Shown: in pieces, positions 6,000 through 13,284 of the stretch
Layout: every line of letters begins with the position of its first letter
How positions within the stretch are numbered: position 1 is the stretch's first letter
Assembly (NCBI GenBank): GCA_018710885.1
Contig: DVJA01000042.1
Location: 1-22,876 of the forward strand
DNA length: 22,876 nt
From: Scatomorpha merdigallinarum
GTDB taxonomy: Bacteria > Bacillota > Clostridia > Oscillospirales > Oscillospiraceae
Direction: 5' to 3'
Notes under the pieces: generated by a model
Databases searched by the model: none
Seen by the model: the letters and a program-made list of their open reading frames with translations, nothing else
Told to the model about the DNA's origin: nothing
Program-made: the position numbers and the translations under genes

Positions 6000-7358
6000 T
6001 CAGTTCTTCAGCGAGTGGATCGGCGCGGGGATGCGGCCGCCGCGGTGTATGAACTCCGCACTAGACTCGGTGTGCACGGGCATGATGGGCGCGCTGCCCA
6101 GCAGGCCGCCGAATTCCACCGTATCGCCCACGTCCATGCCCGGCGCGGGAATGAGCCTCACGGCGGTGGTCTTCTGGTTTATCATGCCTATCGCGGCCTC
6201 GTCGGCGATTATGGCGCTAAGGGTCTCAGCGCTGGTGGAGCCGGGGACGGCGATCATATCCAGGCCGACGGAGCAAACGCAAGTCATGGCCTCGAGCTTG
6301 TCGAGGGTGAGCGTGCCGCTCTGGGCCGCGGCGATCATACCCTCGTCCTCACTGACCGGTATGAACGCACCGGAGAGGCCGCCGACGCTGGAACTGGCCA
6401 TGACGCCGCCCTTTTTGACCGCGTCGTTGAGGAGCGCAAGCGCGGCGGTCGTGCCGTGCGTGCCGCAGATCTCAAGGCCCATCTCCTCGAGTATGCGCGC
6501 GACCGAGTCGCCCACGGCGGGCGTCGGCGCGAGGGAGAGGTCAACGATGCCGAAGGGCACGCCCAACCTGCGGCTCGCCTCCTGGGCCACAAGCTGGCCC
6601 ATGCGCGTGACACGGAAGGCGGTCTTTTTGATAGTCTCAGCCACAACGCCGAAGTCAGCTCCACGCACGGCCTTGAGCGCGTGATGTACAACGCCCGGTC
6701 CGGACACGCCGACGTTGATGACGCGGTCGGGCTCGCTCACGCCGTGGAAGGCTCCGGCCATGAAGGGGTTGTCCTCCACGGCGTTGCAGAACACGACGAG
6801 CTTCGCGCAGCCGAAGCCGCCCTGGGCGGCGGTGAGTTCCGCGGTCTCCTTGATAACGCGGCCCATGAGCGCGACCGCGTCCATGTTTATACCGGCCTTC
6901 GTCGAGCCGACGTTCACGGAAGAGCACACCAGCTCGGTCTCGGCCAGCGCGCGGGGAATGGAGCGGATAAGCTTCTCATCGGAGGGCGTCATGCCCTTCT
7001 GCACAAGCGCGGAGAAACCGCCGACAAAGTTGACGCCAGTCTCGCGCCTCGCGGCGTCCAGCGCCTCAGCGAAGCAGACGTAGTCCTCGCACTCGCTCGC
7101 ACCCGCGACGAGCGCGATGGGGGTGACGGAGATACGCTTGTTCACAATGGGTATGCCGAACTCGGCCTCTATGTCCTCACCCACGCGCACCAGGTCCTTC
7201 GCGCTCGTGGTTATCTTGTCGTAGATCTTGCGGCAGGCGGCCTTGGGGTCGCTGTCGCAGCAGTCCAAAAGCGAGATGCCCATAGTGACTGTGCGCACGT
7301 CCAGGTGCTGCTGGTCTATCATCTCGATAGTCTCAAGTATCTCTCCACGGTTTATCAT
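6000..7358 (-). CDS. UPF0210 / DUF711 family protein
   Basis: The 452-aa protein belongs to UPF0210 (DUF711), often labelled 'PFL family protein' for a fold relation to pyruvate formate-lyase-type barrels. Its reaction is not established. I start it at ATG 7358 (MINRGEILETIEMIDQQHLD), with GGGAGGT six bases upstream; the frame is open 13 codons further 5'. Conserved-looking blocks are RTVTMGISLLDC, VGGFSALVQKGMTPSD, NVGVSGPGVVHHAL, SLAPTPAVGDSVARILEEMG, CGTHGTTAALALLNDAVKKGG, and the end segment FGGLLGSAPIMPVH. The length is normal. It lies downstream of an ACT-domain gene, a pairing seen across many Firmicutes and archaea, which suggests small-molecule control of this protein. A 244-base hairpin-rich spacer sits between the two genes here. 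Confidence 0.93.
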   Translation of the reverse strand: MINRGEILETIEMIDQQHLDVRTVTMGISLLDCCDSDPKAACRKIYDKITTSAKDLVRVGEDIEAEFGIPIVNKRISVTPIALVAGASECEDYVCFAEALDAARRETGVNFVGGFSALVQKGMTPSDEKLIRSIPRALAETELVCSSVNVGSTKAGINMDAVALMGRVIKETAELTAAQGGFGCAKLVVFCNAVEDNPFMAGAFHGVSEPDRVINVGVSGPGVVHHALKAVRGADFGVVAETIKKTAFRVTRMGQLVAQEASRRLGVPFGIVDLSLAPTPAVGDSVARILEEMGLEICGTHGTTAALALLNDAVKKGGVMASSSVGGLSGAFIPVSEDEGMIAAAQSGTLTLDKLEAMTCVCSVGLDMIAVPGSTSAETLSAIIADEAAIGMINQKTTAVRLIPAPGMDVGDTVEFGGLLGSAPIMPVHTESSAEFIHRGGRIPAPIHSLKN

Positions 7359-7460
7359 GTGTAACCTCCCGACAGTGCGGCGTGTTGCCGCTGACAATGT
7401 CGCGTGCTGACCGGTTGCGGCACCGACGTAGCCGTCCGCGACCTGCGTTGAAGTTTTCGT

Positions 7461-7595
7461 CCACCTTTTTCAAAAGGTGGTGGAGTCCAGAGGCAGCGCC
7501 TCTGGTCGCGCTCCGCAGAGCGCGAAATCCCCTAATAGTTAATGAAGATCAGGAAAGGGGATTGGGGGAAACCCTATCAAGGGGTTTCCCCCAAT
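7461..7595. repeat. Hairpin array in the ACT-UPF0210 spacer
   Basis: Four consecutive perfect inverted repeats fill this gap. They are CCACCTTTT/AAAAGGTGG (7461-7480), CCAGAGGC/GCCTCTGG (7487-7505), CGCGCTC/GAGCGCG (7507-7524), and a 14-bp stem ATTGGGGGAAACCC/GGGTTTCCCCCAAT (7561-7595). None has a convincing T-tract on the minus strand. The arrangement resembles intergenic repeat units I believe occur many times in related genomes, but only one copy is in this window. It could act as an mRNA-stability or processing element inside the operon. Confidence 0.65.
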
Positions 7596-7602
7596 AAATC
7601 TC

Positions 7603-7872
7603 TCAGATTCTGTGCATCGCGTTAAAGATGTCTTCCCGCTGGATGCGGATCTGCAGGCCGTGGCTCTCACCCTCGGCGGCGAGCTCACCGGCGAGATTGG
7701 CAAAGGGCTCCGTGCACTGCGAGGCGTCCACGAGCATTATCATGGTGAAGTAGTCCTGCAACACCGTCTGGCTGATGTCCAGCACGTTCACGCCGCGCTC
7801 TGCGAGCAGCTGGCTTACGAGGGCGATTATGCCCACCCTGTCCTTGCCTATGACCGTAACTATAGCTTTCAT
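7603..7872 (-). CDS. ACT domain protein (UPF0237 family)
   Basis: The 89-aa protein is a single ACT domain, a ligand-binding beta-alpha-beta-beta-alpha-beta module. It begins MKAIVTVIGKDRVGIIALVS, where the Gly-Lys-Asp-Arg-Val-Gly loop is the usual ligand-binding turn, and continues ERGVNVLDISQTVLQDYFTM, as in UPF0237. It is cytosolic and probably dimeric. GGAGG lies seven bases upstream of the ATG. It starts 2 bases after the YfbR-like gene stops, so it is translationally linked to that gene. It precedes UPF0210, its usual partner, and is likely a sensor for that protein. The ligand is unknown. Confidence 0.92.
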   Translation of the reverse strand: MKAIVTVIGKDRVGIIALVSQLLAERGVNVLDISQTVLQDYFTMIMLVDASQCTEPFANLAGELAAEGESHGLQIRIQREDIFNAMHRI

Positions 7873-7874
7873 TT

Positions 7875-8468
7875 TCAGTCCTCCTCAGACATGGTGCCAA
7901 GCTCGTCGAGGTTCTTCTCGAAGGCCGGCATGAAGTTTTCCAGGAAATACTCTGCCTCACAAAGTCCCATGGACTCTATGCGCTCGCGCGTCTGCCGCTC
8001 GGCGCTCAAAAACTCCAGGTTGCCCGCCTTGCGCTCCTCAACGCACTTTATATAGGCGCTCAACCTGTCCGCGCACTTCAGCAGCGGTTTGAGGTCTTTC
8101 CCCACTTCCCCGCTGATTAAAGGCGTAAACTCGTTTTGAATTCCCACCGGCAGCATATTCACGAGCTTATCCGACGCCACGCGCTCCACCTCCTGGTAGG
8201 CGCGGGTTATGTCCTGGCTGTGATATTTTATGGGCGTGGGCAAGTCTCCGGTCAGGATCTCCGGCGCATCGTGATAGAGCGCGGCGCACACGAGCGTCCC
8301 GACGTCGCAGGGTTTGTGGAACACATCCCGGCGTATTATGCCCAGCGCGTGGGCCAGCACGGCCACCATGTGGCTGTGCTCCTGCACGTTTTCCGGTATG
8401 CTTGAGCGCATCAGTCCCCAGCGAGAAATGTAGCGCATACGGCTTATAAGGGCGAAGAAATCACTCAA
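7875..8468 (-). CDS. yfbR: YfbR-like HD-domain 5'-deoxynucleotidase
   Basis: The 197-aa product (E. coli YfbR is about 200) is an HD-superfamily phosphohydrolase expected to dephosphorylate deoxynucleoside 5'-monophosphates using a divalent metal. The metal-binding residues are visible: H33 in PENVQEHSHMVAVLAH, H66-D67 in ALYHDAPEILTGDLPTPIKY, and D134 in LKCADRLSAYIK. The N-terminus MSDFFALISRMRYISRW with R18-type Trp/Arg substrate residues fits YfbR. The start codon is TTG at 8468, supported by GAGGGAGGG eight bases upstream, and it overlaps the end of the MATE gene by 8 bases. The next gene follows after 2 bases, so the three genes form a coupled operon. Confidence 0.92.
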   Translation of the reverse strand: MSDFFALISRMRYISRWGLMRSSIPENVQEHSHMVAVLAHALGIIRRDVFHKPCDVGTLVCAALYHDAPEILTGDLPTPIKYHSQDITRAYQEVERVASDKLVNMLPVGIQNEFTPLISGEVGKDLKPLLKCADRLSAYIKCVEERKAGNLEFLSAERQTRERIESMGLCEAEYFLENFMPAFEKNLDELGTMSEED

Positions 8469-9864
8469 CCAGACCGCCCTCCCTCTCGGGCAGCACGTCG
8501 CCGACGACGCGCTTGGTCATCCAGCGGCCGGAGAAATATCTAGGCCAGGATATAATGATGCCCAGAGCCCAGCCGAAGGGCATGTTCAGCCAGCAGGAGG
8601 CATAGCCCACGTCTAAGGAGTAGACCATGAGGTAACTGACCGCAACACGCAGCGCAAGGGTCACAAAGCTGGTCATGCTCGCCCAAACGGCGTCGCCGGA
8701 ACCCTGCAGGAGACCGGTGGTCGGCATATACGCCGCAAAGAGCACAACGCAGTAGCTCATAAAGCGCTGGTATTCTATGGCCTGGTTATAAGATTCACCG
8801 GTAAGCGAGAAGAGCCGGGCAAAGTCCGGGGCCAGAATATACAGCAGCAGAGCTACGGCCACGCTCGACGCGCAGCTCATTATCGTGCCGTACTTCCAGC
8901 CGCGTTTGACGCGGTCATATTTCTCCGCGCCGACGTTCTGTCCGGTGAAGCTGGCCACCGCGCTGTTCATGCCGAAGATGGGTATAAGCGCGTAGCTCTC
9001 CATACGGTTGCCGGCGTTGAAGGCGCTCATAGTCACCTGGCCGAAGCTGTTGACCAGGCGCTGGATAAATACGTTGCCCAGCGAGACAACGGCCTGCTGT
9101 ATGATGGCCGGGATGCCCAGCTTGAGGCAGAGTTTGAATTTGTCCGTGTCAAACACAAACTCTTTGCGTTTGAATCGGAAAATCGGGTAGCGCTTCACCA
9201 TGTAGAAGATGCTGAAGGCGGCGCAGACCGCCTGTGCAATCACCGTGGCCACTGCAACACCGACTACGCCCCAGCCGAAACTTATAACAAACCAGAGGTC
9301 AAGTATGGTGTTGAGCACCGCCGAGACTATGAGGAAGTACATGCTGGCCTTGCTGTCGCCGACGGCGCGCAGTATGCCTGCCACGGCGTTATATATGTAC
9401 TGGAAGATGAGACCCACGGCGTATATGGCGAAGTACTCGATGGCATAGAGCCTGCTGCCCTCGTCAGTGACACGCATCAACCCCACGACCAGCAGCTCAG
9501 CACCGACACTGCCAAAGATGGCGAGCGCCGCGCCGAGTGCAGCCTGAGTTATGAGCAGCGTCGATGCGGCGCGCCGAAGCTCAGCCTCGCGCTTCGCCCC
9601 GTAAAGCTGCGCAACAAGTACGCCACCGCCATTGGAAAAGCCGAGTGATATGGCCAGGAACAGGAATATAAGCGATGTACACGAACCAACTGCCGCGAAC
9701 ATCGCGTTGCATATCTCCTGGGTTGCGCCGCCGTAGCGGCTCACCACGATGCTGTCTACGGTATTGTAGAGCTGCTGCAGGAACTGTCCTGCCATTATGG
9801 GCAGGGAGAAGATCAAAATTTCTTTCCACTCCGAGCCGACGGTCATATCTCTGCGCTTATCCAT
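8461..9864 (-). CDS. MATE-family multidrug/cation antiporter
   Basis: The 467-aa integral membrane protein is predicted to have 12 transmembrane helices in two related halves, the MATE pattern. It should exchange organic cations or drugs for sodium or protons. Typical segments are SLPIMAGQFLQQLYNTVDSI (the first helix with the PxxxxxxxQxxYNxxDxxxVG-like motif), NAVAGILRAVGDSKASM, IFGMNSAVASFTGQNVGAEK in the second half, and PTTGLLQGSGDAVWASM. I choose ATG 9864 because GGAG lies ten bases upstream; the GTG at 9873 is too close to that site. Its promoter is visible at 9898-9926. It heads the operon with the nucleotidase, ACT, UPF0210 and DUF896 genes. The substrate is unknown. Confidence 0.93.
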   Translation of the reverse strand: MDKRRDMTVGSEWKEILIFSLPIMAGQFLQQLYNTVDSIVVSRYGGATQEICNAMFAAVGSCTSLIFLFLAISLGFSNGGGVLVAQLYGAKREAELRRAASTLLITQAALGAALAIFGSVGAELLVVGLMRVTDEGSRLYAIEYFAIYAVGLIFQYIYNAVAGILRAVGDSKASMYFLIVSAVLNTILDLWFVISFGWGVVGVAVATVIAQAVCAAFSIFYMVKRYPIFRFKRKEFVFDTDKFKLCLKLGIPAIIQQAVVSLGNVFIQRLVNSFGQVTMSAFNAGNRMESYALIPIFGMNSAVASFTGQNVGAEKYDRVKRGWKYGTIMSCASSVAVALLLYILAPDFARLFSLTGESYNQAIEYQRFMSYCVVLFAAYMPTTGLLQGSGDAVWASMTSFVTLALRVAVSYLMVYSLDVGYASCWLNMPFGWALGIIISWPRYFSGRWMTKRVVGDVLPEREGGLVE

Positions 9865-9897
9865 GGGGCTCACTCTCCAAAAATGTCATACCATAAT

Positions 9898-9926
9898 ATC
9901 ATATCACGCGCTTTTCTCTGTGTAAA
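9898..9926 (-). promoter_or_regulatory. Likely promoter of the MATE operon
   Basis: The minus strand reads TTTACA (9926-9921), 17 bases, then TATGAT (9903-9898), a good sigma-A type match. It lies about 35 bases upstream of the MATE start in an AT-rich gap after the thiamine pyrophosphokinase gene. Confidence 0.65.
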
Positions 9927-9936
9927 GCCGGGCTTT

Positions 9937-10590
9937 TCAAATCGCGGCGCGTTCCGGCAGCGGCAGCGCCGGATTATCGGCCCAATATACTATCAGCAAG
10001 CCGTCCTCAACGGATATGTACGCCTCTTCCCCCGTGAAGCTGTTGCTCACGCCGAGCGGGAAATGCGCCGTAAGTTGGGCGCGGTCCAGCGTATAACTCA
10101 GCCCCTTTTCCGTGACGCCCGAGGCGTCCGCGCCGAGGCAGAATACGGAGAAGTCTCCGTGATAGCGCTTATCAAAGCGCAGGCTCTCTCCACCCCTGAG
10201 CGCGGTGAGGCAGCAGCCCTCGCCTATCAGGTAGGCAGCGGCGCCCTCCGACGTGGCCCAGGCTATGGTCTGTATGTTGGCCAGGGTGTGATCCAGCCTC
10301 GCCCCGCCCAGGCAGCCGAAGAGCAGCAGGGTGTCACAGCCGCGCTCGAGAGCGCGCCGTGCCGCGAGCATGGAGTCGGTGTCGTCCTTGCGCACGGGCG
10401 AGACTTCGACGTCCGGCAGGTCGGGCACGTGCCCCAGCGAGTCGAAGTCTCCCAGGACCAGGTCCGGCTTCACGCCCAGCCGCTCCAGATGCGTTATACC
10501 CGCGTCCGCGGCGATGACAAGGTCACCCGGCTCGGGTTTGAAGCGTGCGGGCGCGAAGTCCGCGGCGCCGGTTATATAACACTTTTTCAT
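9937..10590 (-). CDS. thiN: Thiamine pyrophosphokinase
   Basis: This 217-aa enzyme transfers pyrophosphate from ATP to thiamine to give thiamine diphosphate, in the cytoplasm. The catalytic-domain motifs are present: VIAADAGITHLERLGVKPD, LVLGDFDSLG (residues 45-53) with the metal/ATP aspartates, VRKDDTDSMLAARRAL (67-82), and FGCLGGARLDHTLANI (91-106). The C-terminal part with GLSYTLDRAQLTAHFPLGVSNSF matches the thiamine-binding beta domain; the sequence is split here as GLSYTLDRA and FPLGVSNSF. ATG 10590 has GGAGG six bases upstream; the frame stays open further 5' but encodes unrelated residues. It lies 13 bases downstream of the P-loop NTPase gene. No TPP riboswitch is visible upstream. Confidence 0.93.
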   Translation of the reverse strand: MKKCYITGAADFAPARFKPEPGDLVIAADAGITHLERLGVKPDLVLGDFDSLGHVPDLPDVEVSPVRKDDTDSMLAARRALERGCDTLLLFGCLGGARLDHTLANIQTIAWATSEGAAAYLIGEGCCLTALRGGESLRFDKRYHGDFSVFCLGADASGVTEKGLSYTLDRAQLTAHFPLGVSNSFTGEEAYISVEDGLLIVYWADNPALPLPERAAI

Positions 10591-10603
10591 GGTTCGCCTC
10601 CGT

Positions 10604-11089
10604 TTACGGTTTCGCGTATTCGTTTGTCCAGTGCCGGAGCGCCCCGGCGGCGTTGATGTCATACGTGCCCGACGAAGGCAGTATGAGCGTGTCCGGGTCG
10701 CGCGAGAGCAGGGTGTAGAGCTCGTCCCACTCCGCACGCGGGGCTCCCTCGTCCCTGAGCACGCCGACAATTGGCACGCCCGCAAAAAGCAGGCGTATGA
10801 GCGCATCGTAGTAGTCCGCGTCGGCCAGCAGCGGGCCGCCGAGCTCGTCAATCACGGCGAAGGGCTTTTCCCGGCACTCGAGCAGGTATCGCGCTGCAAT
10901 TCCGGCGTTTAGCTCGTCGCGGCCCCGCCGCCGTATTTCAGGCACCGCCAGCTCGGACGCGGGCAGCATAAACCCTCCGAATATCACCACATAGCCGCCC
11001 GCGAAGCGCGCGTCGCGCTCCAGGGCGCGTGCTATCATGGCGCTCTTGCCGCTCCTGGCCCTTCCAGTCAGAAAAAGGCGGCGCTTCAC
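10604..11089 (-). CDS. THEP1-like P-loop nucleoside-triphosphatase
   Basis: The 161-aa protein starts with a Walker A motif GRARSGKS (residues 9-16) right after the first strand MKRRLFLTG. It has a Walker B-like FAVIDELGG (77-85). This layout and size match the THEP1 / NTPase family of small nucleoside-triphosphate phosphatases with a kinase-like fold. The family's usual 'DEIG' is DELG here. The C-terminal half (GVPIVGVLRDEGAPRAEWDE, then LYTLLSRDPDTLILP) also fits. The start is GTG at 11089, set by GGAGG seven bases upstream. Similar genes often accompany cofactor genes. It is likely in an operon with the downstream thiamine pyrophosphokinase (13 bases away), and with GNAT upstream by 32 bases. 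The biological substrate is uncertain. Confidence 0.72.
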   Translation of the reverse strand: MKRRLFLTGRARSGKSAMIARALERDARFAGGYVVIFGGFMLPASELAVPEIRRRGRDELNAGIAARYLLECREKPFAVIDELGGPLLADADYYDALIRLLFAGVPIVGVLRDEGAPRAEWDELYTLLSRDPDTLILPSSGTYDINAAGALRHWTNEYAKP

Positions 11090-11121
11090 GGCGCTGCCTC
11101 CGTTTCAATTCGCATGTCAAA

Positions 11122-11637
11122 TTACTCCTGATGTGTCTGTGTCCGGTATACAATGTGCAGCATGTCCATGCCGCGGTAGTGTTTCATCATCACGCCGCAG
11201 GGCCTCATGCCCAGCCGCAGCGCCACACGCCGTGAGGCCTGGTTCACGTCGCGGATGATGGCGTATACCTCGCTCACGCCGAGCTCACCGAGCGCCCAGT
11301 CGCGCACAGCAGCGGCCGCCTCCGTGGCGTATCCGTGGTGCCAGTGCTCACGCGAAAAGACATAACCGATCTCCGGCACATGGCCGTCGAGGCAGTCCTG
11401 CACAGTGAGCCCGCACTGACCTATGACTTCGCCGGTGGCTTTCAGCTCCACAGCGCAGAGGGAAAAGCCCCAAATCTCACGCCGCGATATCTGCCGCGCC
11501 AGCCAATCTGCCACATCCCGGTCAGAAAAGGCGTGGCCGTAAGCCCACATGGTGTCCACGTCCATAATGCGCCGCAAGGCGTCATAGTCCTCCGGCGCCA
11601 GGTCGCGCAAGATGAGGCGTTCAGTTTCGAGATGCAT
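11122..11637 (-). CDS. GNAT-family N-acetyltransferase (RimJ/RimL type)
   Basis: The 171-aa cytosolic enzyme shows the RimJ/RimL-type layout: MHLETERLILRDLAPEDYDA at the N-terminus and TGEVIGQCGLTVQD (strand 4). The acetyl-CoA motif A is in REHWHHGYATEAAAAVRDWA, with GYATEA taking the place of the G-x-G/A loop. VYAIIRDVNQASRRVALRLG supplies the Asn-x-x-S motif. The acceptor (protein N-terminus or small amine) cannot be told. GGAGTGAG lies about seven bases upstream of ATG 11637. It is likely the first gene of the unit GNAT - NTPase - thiamine pyrophosphokinase. Confidence 0.9.
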   Translation of the reverse strand: MHLETERLILRDLAPEDYDALRRIMDVDTMWAYGHAFSDRDVADWLARQISRREIWGFSLCAVELKATGEVIGQCGLTVQDCLDGHVPEIGYVFSREHWHHGYATEAAAAVRDWALGELGVSEVYAIIRDVNQASRRVALRLGMRPCGVMMKHYRGMDMLHIVYRTQTHQE

Positions 11638-11756
11638 TGTAACTCACTCCAGTTAGTAATGTAAAGCCACACGCAGGGAATATACGCCCCGGCGGTTTGG
11701 CAAGCGCTGCACCTGCCCGGGGCGCGGTGGGCGGCACGTTGCCAAGCATGTTGTAG

Positions 11757-11778
11757 GGCGCACCGTCCTCGGTGCGCC
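11757..11778. repeat. Perfect 9-bp hairpin, REP-like
   Basis: GGCGCACCG (11757-11765) and CGGTGCGCC (11770-11778) pair perfectly around TCCT, preceded by TTGTAG. The form is like the short palindromic repeats scattered in many GC-rich Firmicute genomes. It is a single copy in this window. Confidence 0.55.
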
Positions 11779-11840
11779 GCCGGGGGGCACGTCGCCAGAC
11801 GTGGGGCGGTGGCATTAGGTAATGCCGCAATCCTGAGAGA

Positions 11841-11866
11841 TTTCTTTTTGTCTTGTCAAAAAGAAA
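11841..11866. repeat. AT-rich perfect hairpin
   Basis: TTTCTTTTTG (11841-11850) and CAAAAAGAAA (11857-11866) pair over 10 bp with loop TCTTGT, flanked by GAG and CTC that extend the symmetry. It lacks a GC-rich stem followed by T residues, so I do not call it a terminator. Confidence 0.6.
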
Positions 11867-12178
11867 CCCCTCAGACTCCAAAGAGAAAACCGCTTTGGTG
11901 CGGACTTGTACGCAAGGGTGCCTCGTAGCTCGGGTTGGCGGTAACGTTCAGGTGGTCATCCCTAAACTTTGATTTAGTTTCCTCATCGCCGACCGCAGTT
12001 GGGGCGCTTAACGCGCCCGCCGCTGACGGGTTAACACGGGACGTTGCCCAACGATGTATGGTTAGATGTCGCGGGTGGTAAAACCGATGTGGCCCAACCG
12101 TGTGCAACTTTTGCCGCGCACATCGTTGCACTCGTGTGCTGGTGGGTAGTAAAGGCTAGGTTGCCCACGGGTTTCATT

Positions 12179-12352
12179 TCAAAACAAATCCACCCAATTC
12201 AGCGGGTTGAGCACCTCAAGATATAGCCCCCAGAACGTGCGCCGCGCCGAGTCTTTGAACGTGCTGCGCTTGTCAAGCGCCGCGCGTATAAGCGCTATCA
12301 CTGCGCAGAGGGCGGCATATATGATGAGCGCGATTAGGATTATGACTGCCAT
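12179..12352 (-). CDS. Small single-span membrane protein, 57 aa
   Basis: The product begins MAVIILIALIIYAALCAVIA, one clear transmembrane segment of about 22 residues. It continues with a basic, probably cytosolic, tail (LIRAALDKRSTFKDSARRTF) and ends GLYLEVLNPLNWVDLF. I do not recognise a family. AAAGGAGG for this gene overlaps the last codons of the upstream glycosylase gene and the start lies only 4 bases past that stop, so translation is coupled. The aromatic C-terminus could lie at the membrane surface. Function unknown. Confidence 0.75.
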   Translation of the reverse strand: MAVIILIALIIYAALCAVIALIRAALDKRSTFKDSARRTFWGLYLEVLNPLNWVDLF

Positions 12353-12356
12353 GCCG

Positions 12357-12917
12357 TCAAGCCTCCTTTGAAATGAACCGCCATTGCCGCGCCTGGTCCT
12401 CCGGCGTGGCGTAGCTGATACCGACGCGCTCTGCCGTACCGACGGAGAACTCCCGCTCCCTCGGCGCAAACCAGAGCTCCGGCGTGCCGTCCACGGGCTT
12501 TGCCGTAAACTCGCCCGTTATTGAGAGCGCCTTAGTGAGCCGCCCCGGCCCAGGATATCCCTCGCACGCCCTAATAAGCACGCCCTGCGGCCGGTCCTCC
12601 TCGCCGGTGATGGCGTTGAGAAGCCAGTGTATGCCGTAGCAGAGATAGACGTAGAAAACGCCGCCGCGCATATAGAGAGGCTCGTTGCGCTTAGTGCGCC
12701 CGTGTCGCGCATGGCAGGCGCTGTCGCTCTCACCGAGGTAGGCTTCAGTCTCGCTTATGGTGAGTATGCGCGCACCACCGTCCGGCAGTACGCGCACTAT
12801 ACGGCAGCCGACAAGCTCAGGCGCCACCTCGAGCGCATCGCGCTCAAAGAACGCGCGCTCAATAGGCGCCGGGAGCTCAAGCCCGGCCGCCGTTGTATGG
12901 ATTTTGTCCAAATTCAT
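12357..12917 (-). CDS. 3-methyladenine DNA glycosylase (AAG/MPG family)
   Basis: This 186-aa base-excision repair enzyme is of the AAG/MPG type (EC 3.2.2.21), which removes alkylated and deaminated purines. The catalytic region is ISETEAYLGESDSACHARHG (residues 54-73). By analogy with human AAG, E58 would activate water, Y60 intercalate and H69 line the pocket. GGVFYVYLCYGIHWLLNA (85-102) is the next conserved block, and GVLIRACEG plus GPGRLTKALSI (124-134) complete the signature. The length is typical of bacterial members. The ATG has GGAG six bases upstream. The 57-aa membrane gene is translationally coupled downstream. Confidence 0.94.
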   Translation of the reverse strand: MNLDKIHTTAAGLELPAPIERAFFERDALEVAPELVGCRIVRVLPDGGARILTISETEAYLGESDSACHARHGRTKRNEPLYMRGGVFYVYLCYGIHWLLNAITGEEDRPQGVLIRACEGYPGPGRLTKALSITGEFTAKPVDGTPELWFAPREREFSVGTAERVGISYATPEDQARQWRFISKEA

Positions 12918-13003
12918 AGACCGCTCCTGGTTTAAGGTGTGTAAGCAGCTCGCGCTGTACGCGCGCAGCGGCGCCGTCCCGCGCAGAGCGCGGTTTAGCG
13001 CTT

Positions 13004-13252
13004 TTACTCAAACTTCTTCCCGCAGTAAGGGCACTGCTTTATGTACAGCATGCCGCGCGTGGGCAGCTTCTGTCCGCAGTTCGGGCAGCGGCAGACAAAG
13101 ATGGGTAAAATAATCATGAACACAACCACCATTCCCAGCCCGACGTAAATAAGCTCAACTATGGTTGTGTAGAGTCCTATACCGGCTATGACGAAAGATA
13201 TTACGGTCATCAGCCAGCAGAGTTTGGCCGCTGTGCGCGGTGAAGTCTTCAT
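13004..13252 (-). CDS. Two-helix membrane protein with C-terminal zinc ribbon (array copy 1)
   Basis: The 82-aa protein has two predicted transmembrane helices (about residues 11-29 and 34-53). They are followed directly by CRCPNCGQKLPTRGMLYIKQ and then CPYCGKKFE, that is CPxC-x14-CPxC, a treble-clef or zinc-ribbon type metal site. Both termini should be cytosolic. GGAGG precedes the ATG by seven bases. It is the last and most divergent member of a four-gene tandem array; the gap to the next copy is 32 bases. Function unknown. Confidence 0.85.
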   Translation of the reverse strand: MKTSPRTAAKLCWLMTVISFVIAGIGLYTTIVELIYVGLGMVVVFMIILPIFVCRCPNCGQKLPTRGMLYIKQCPYCGKKFE

Positions 13253-13284
13253 ATGTATTACCTCCAGGGAAAATTATATACTTC

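Larger units (their letters stand above)
11638..12178. other. 541-base stretch without a convincing gene
   Basis: No frame here has both a ribosome site and a recognisable product. The 86-codon minus frames over 11621-11881 and 11871-12131 look spurious: arginine/proline-rich, no start signal and no family. Structure is nonetheless frequent. There is GGCGCACCG/CGGTGCGCC with loop TCCT (11757-11778), TTTCTTTTTG/CAAAAAGAAA (11841-11866), GGGCGC/GCGCCC (12002-12017), and several repeated GCACGTNGCC-like words near 11733-11800. Between 11900 and 12170 composition is more AT-balanced than in the genes. A structured RNA or a degenerate repeat is possible. The right end must also contain the GNAT promoter, which I could not place with confidence. 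Confidence 0.5.

Noticed and set aside
5838..7364. 508-codon plus-strand frame over UPF0210
   Set aside because: Antisense shadow of a well-recognised family protein; composition is His/Ala/Arg/Gly-rich without motifs.
7461..7595. Possible CRISPR-like array
   Set aside because: The four hairpins differ in sequence and have no regular spacing or shared repeat.
11871..12131. 86-codon minus frame in the 541-base gap
   Set aside because: No start signal and no recognisable family; the segment looks like a repeat or RNA rather than a gene.
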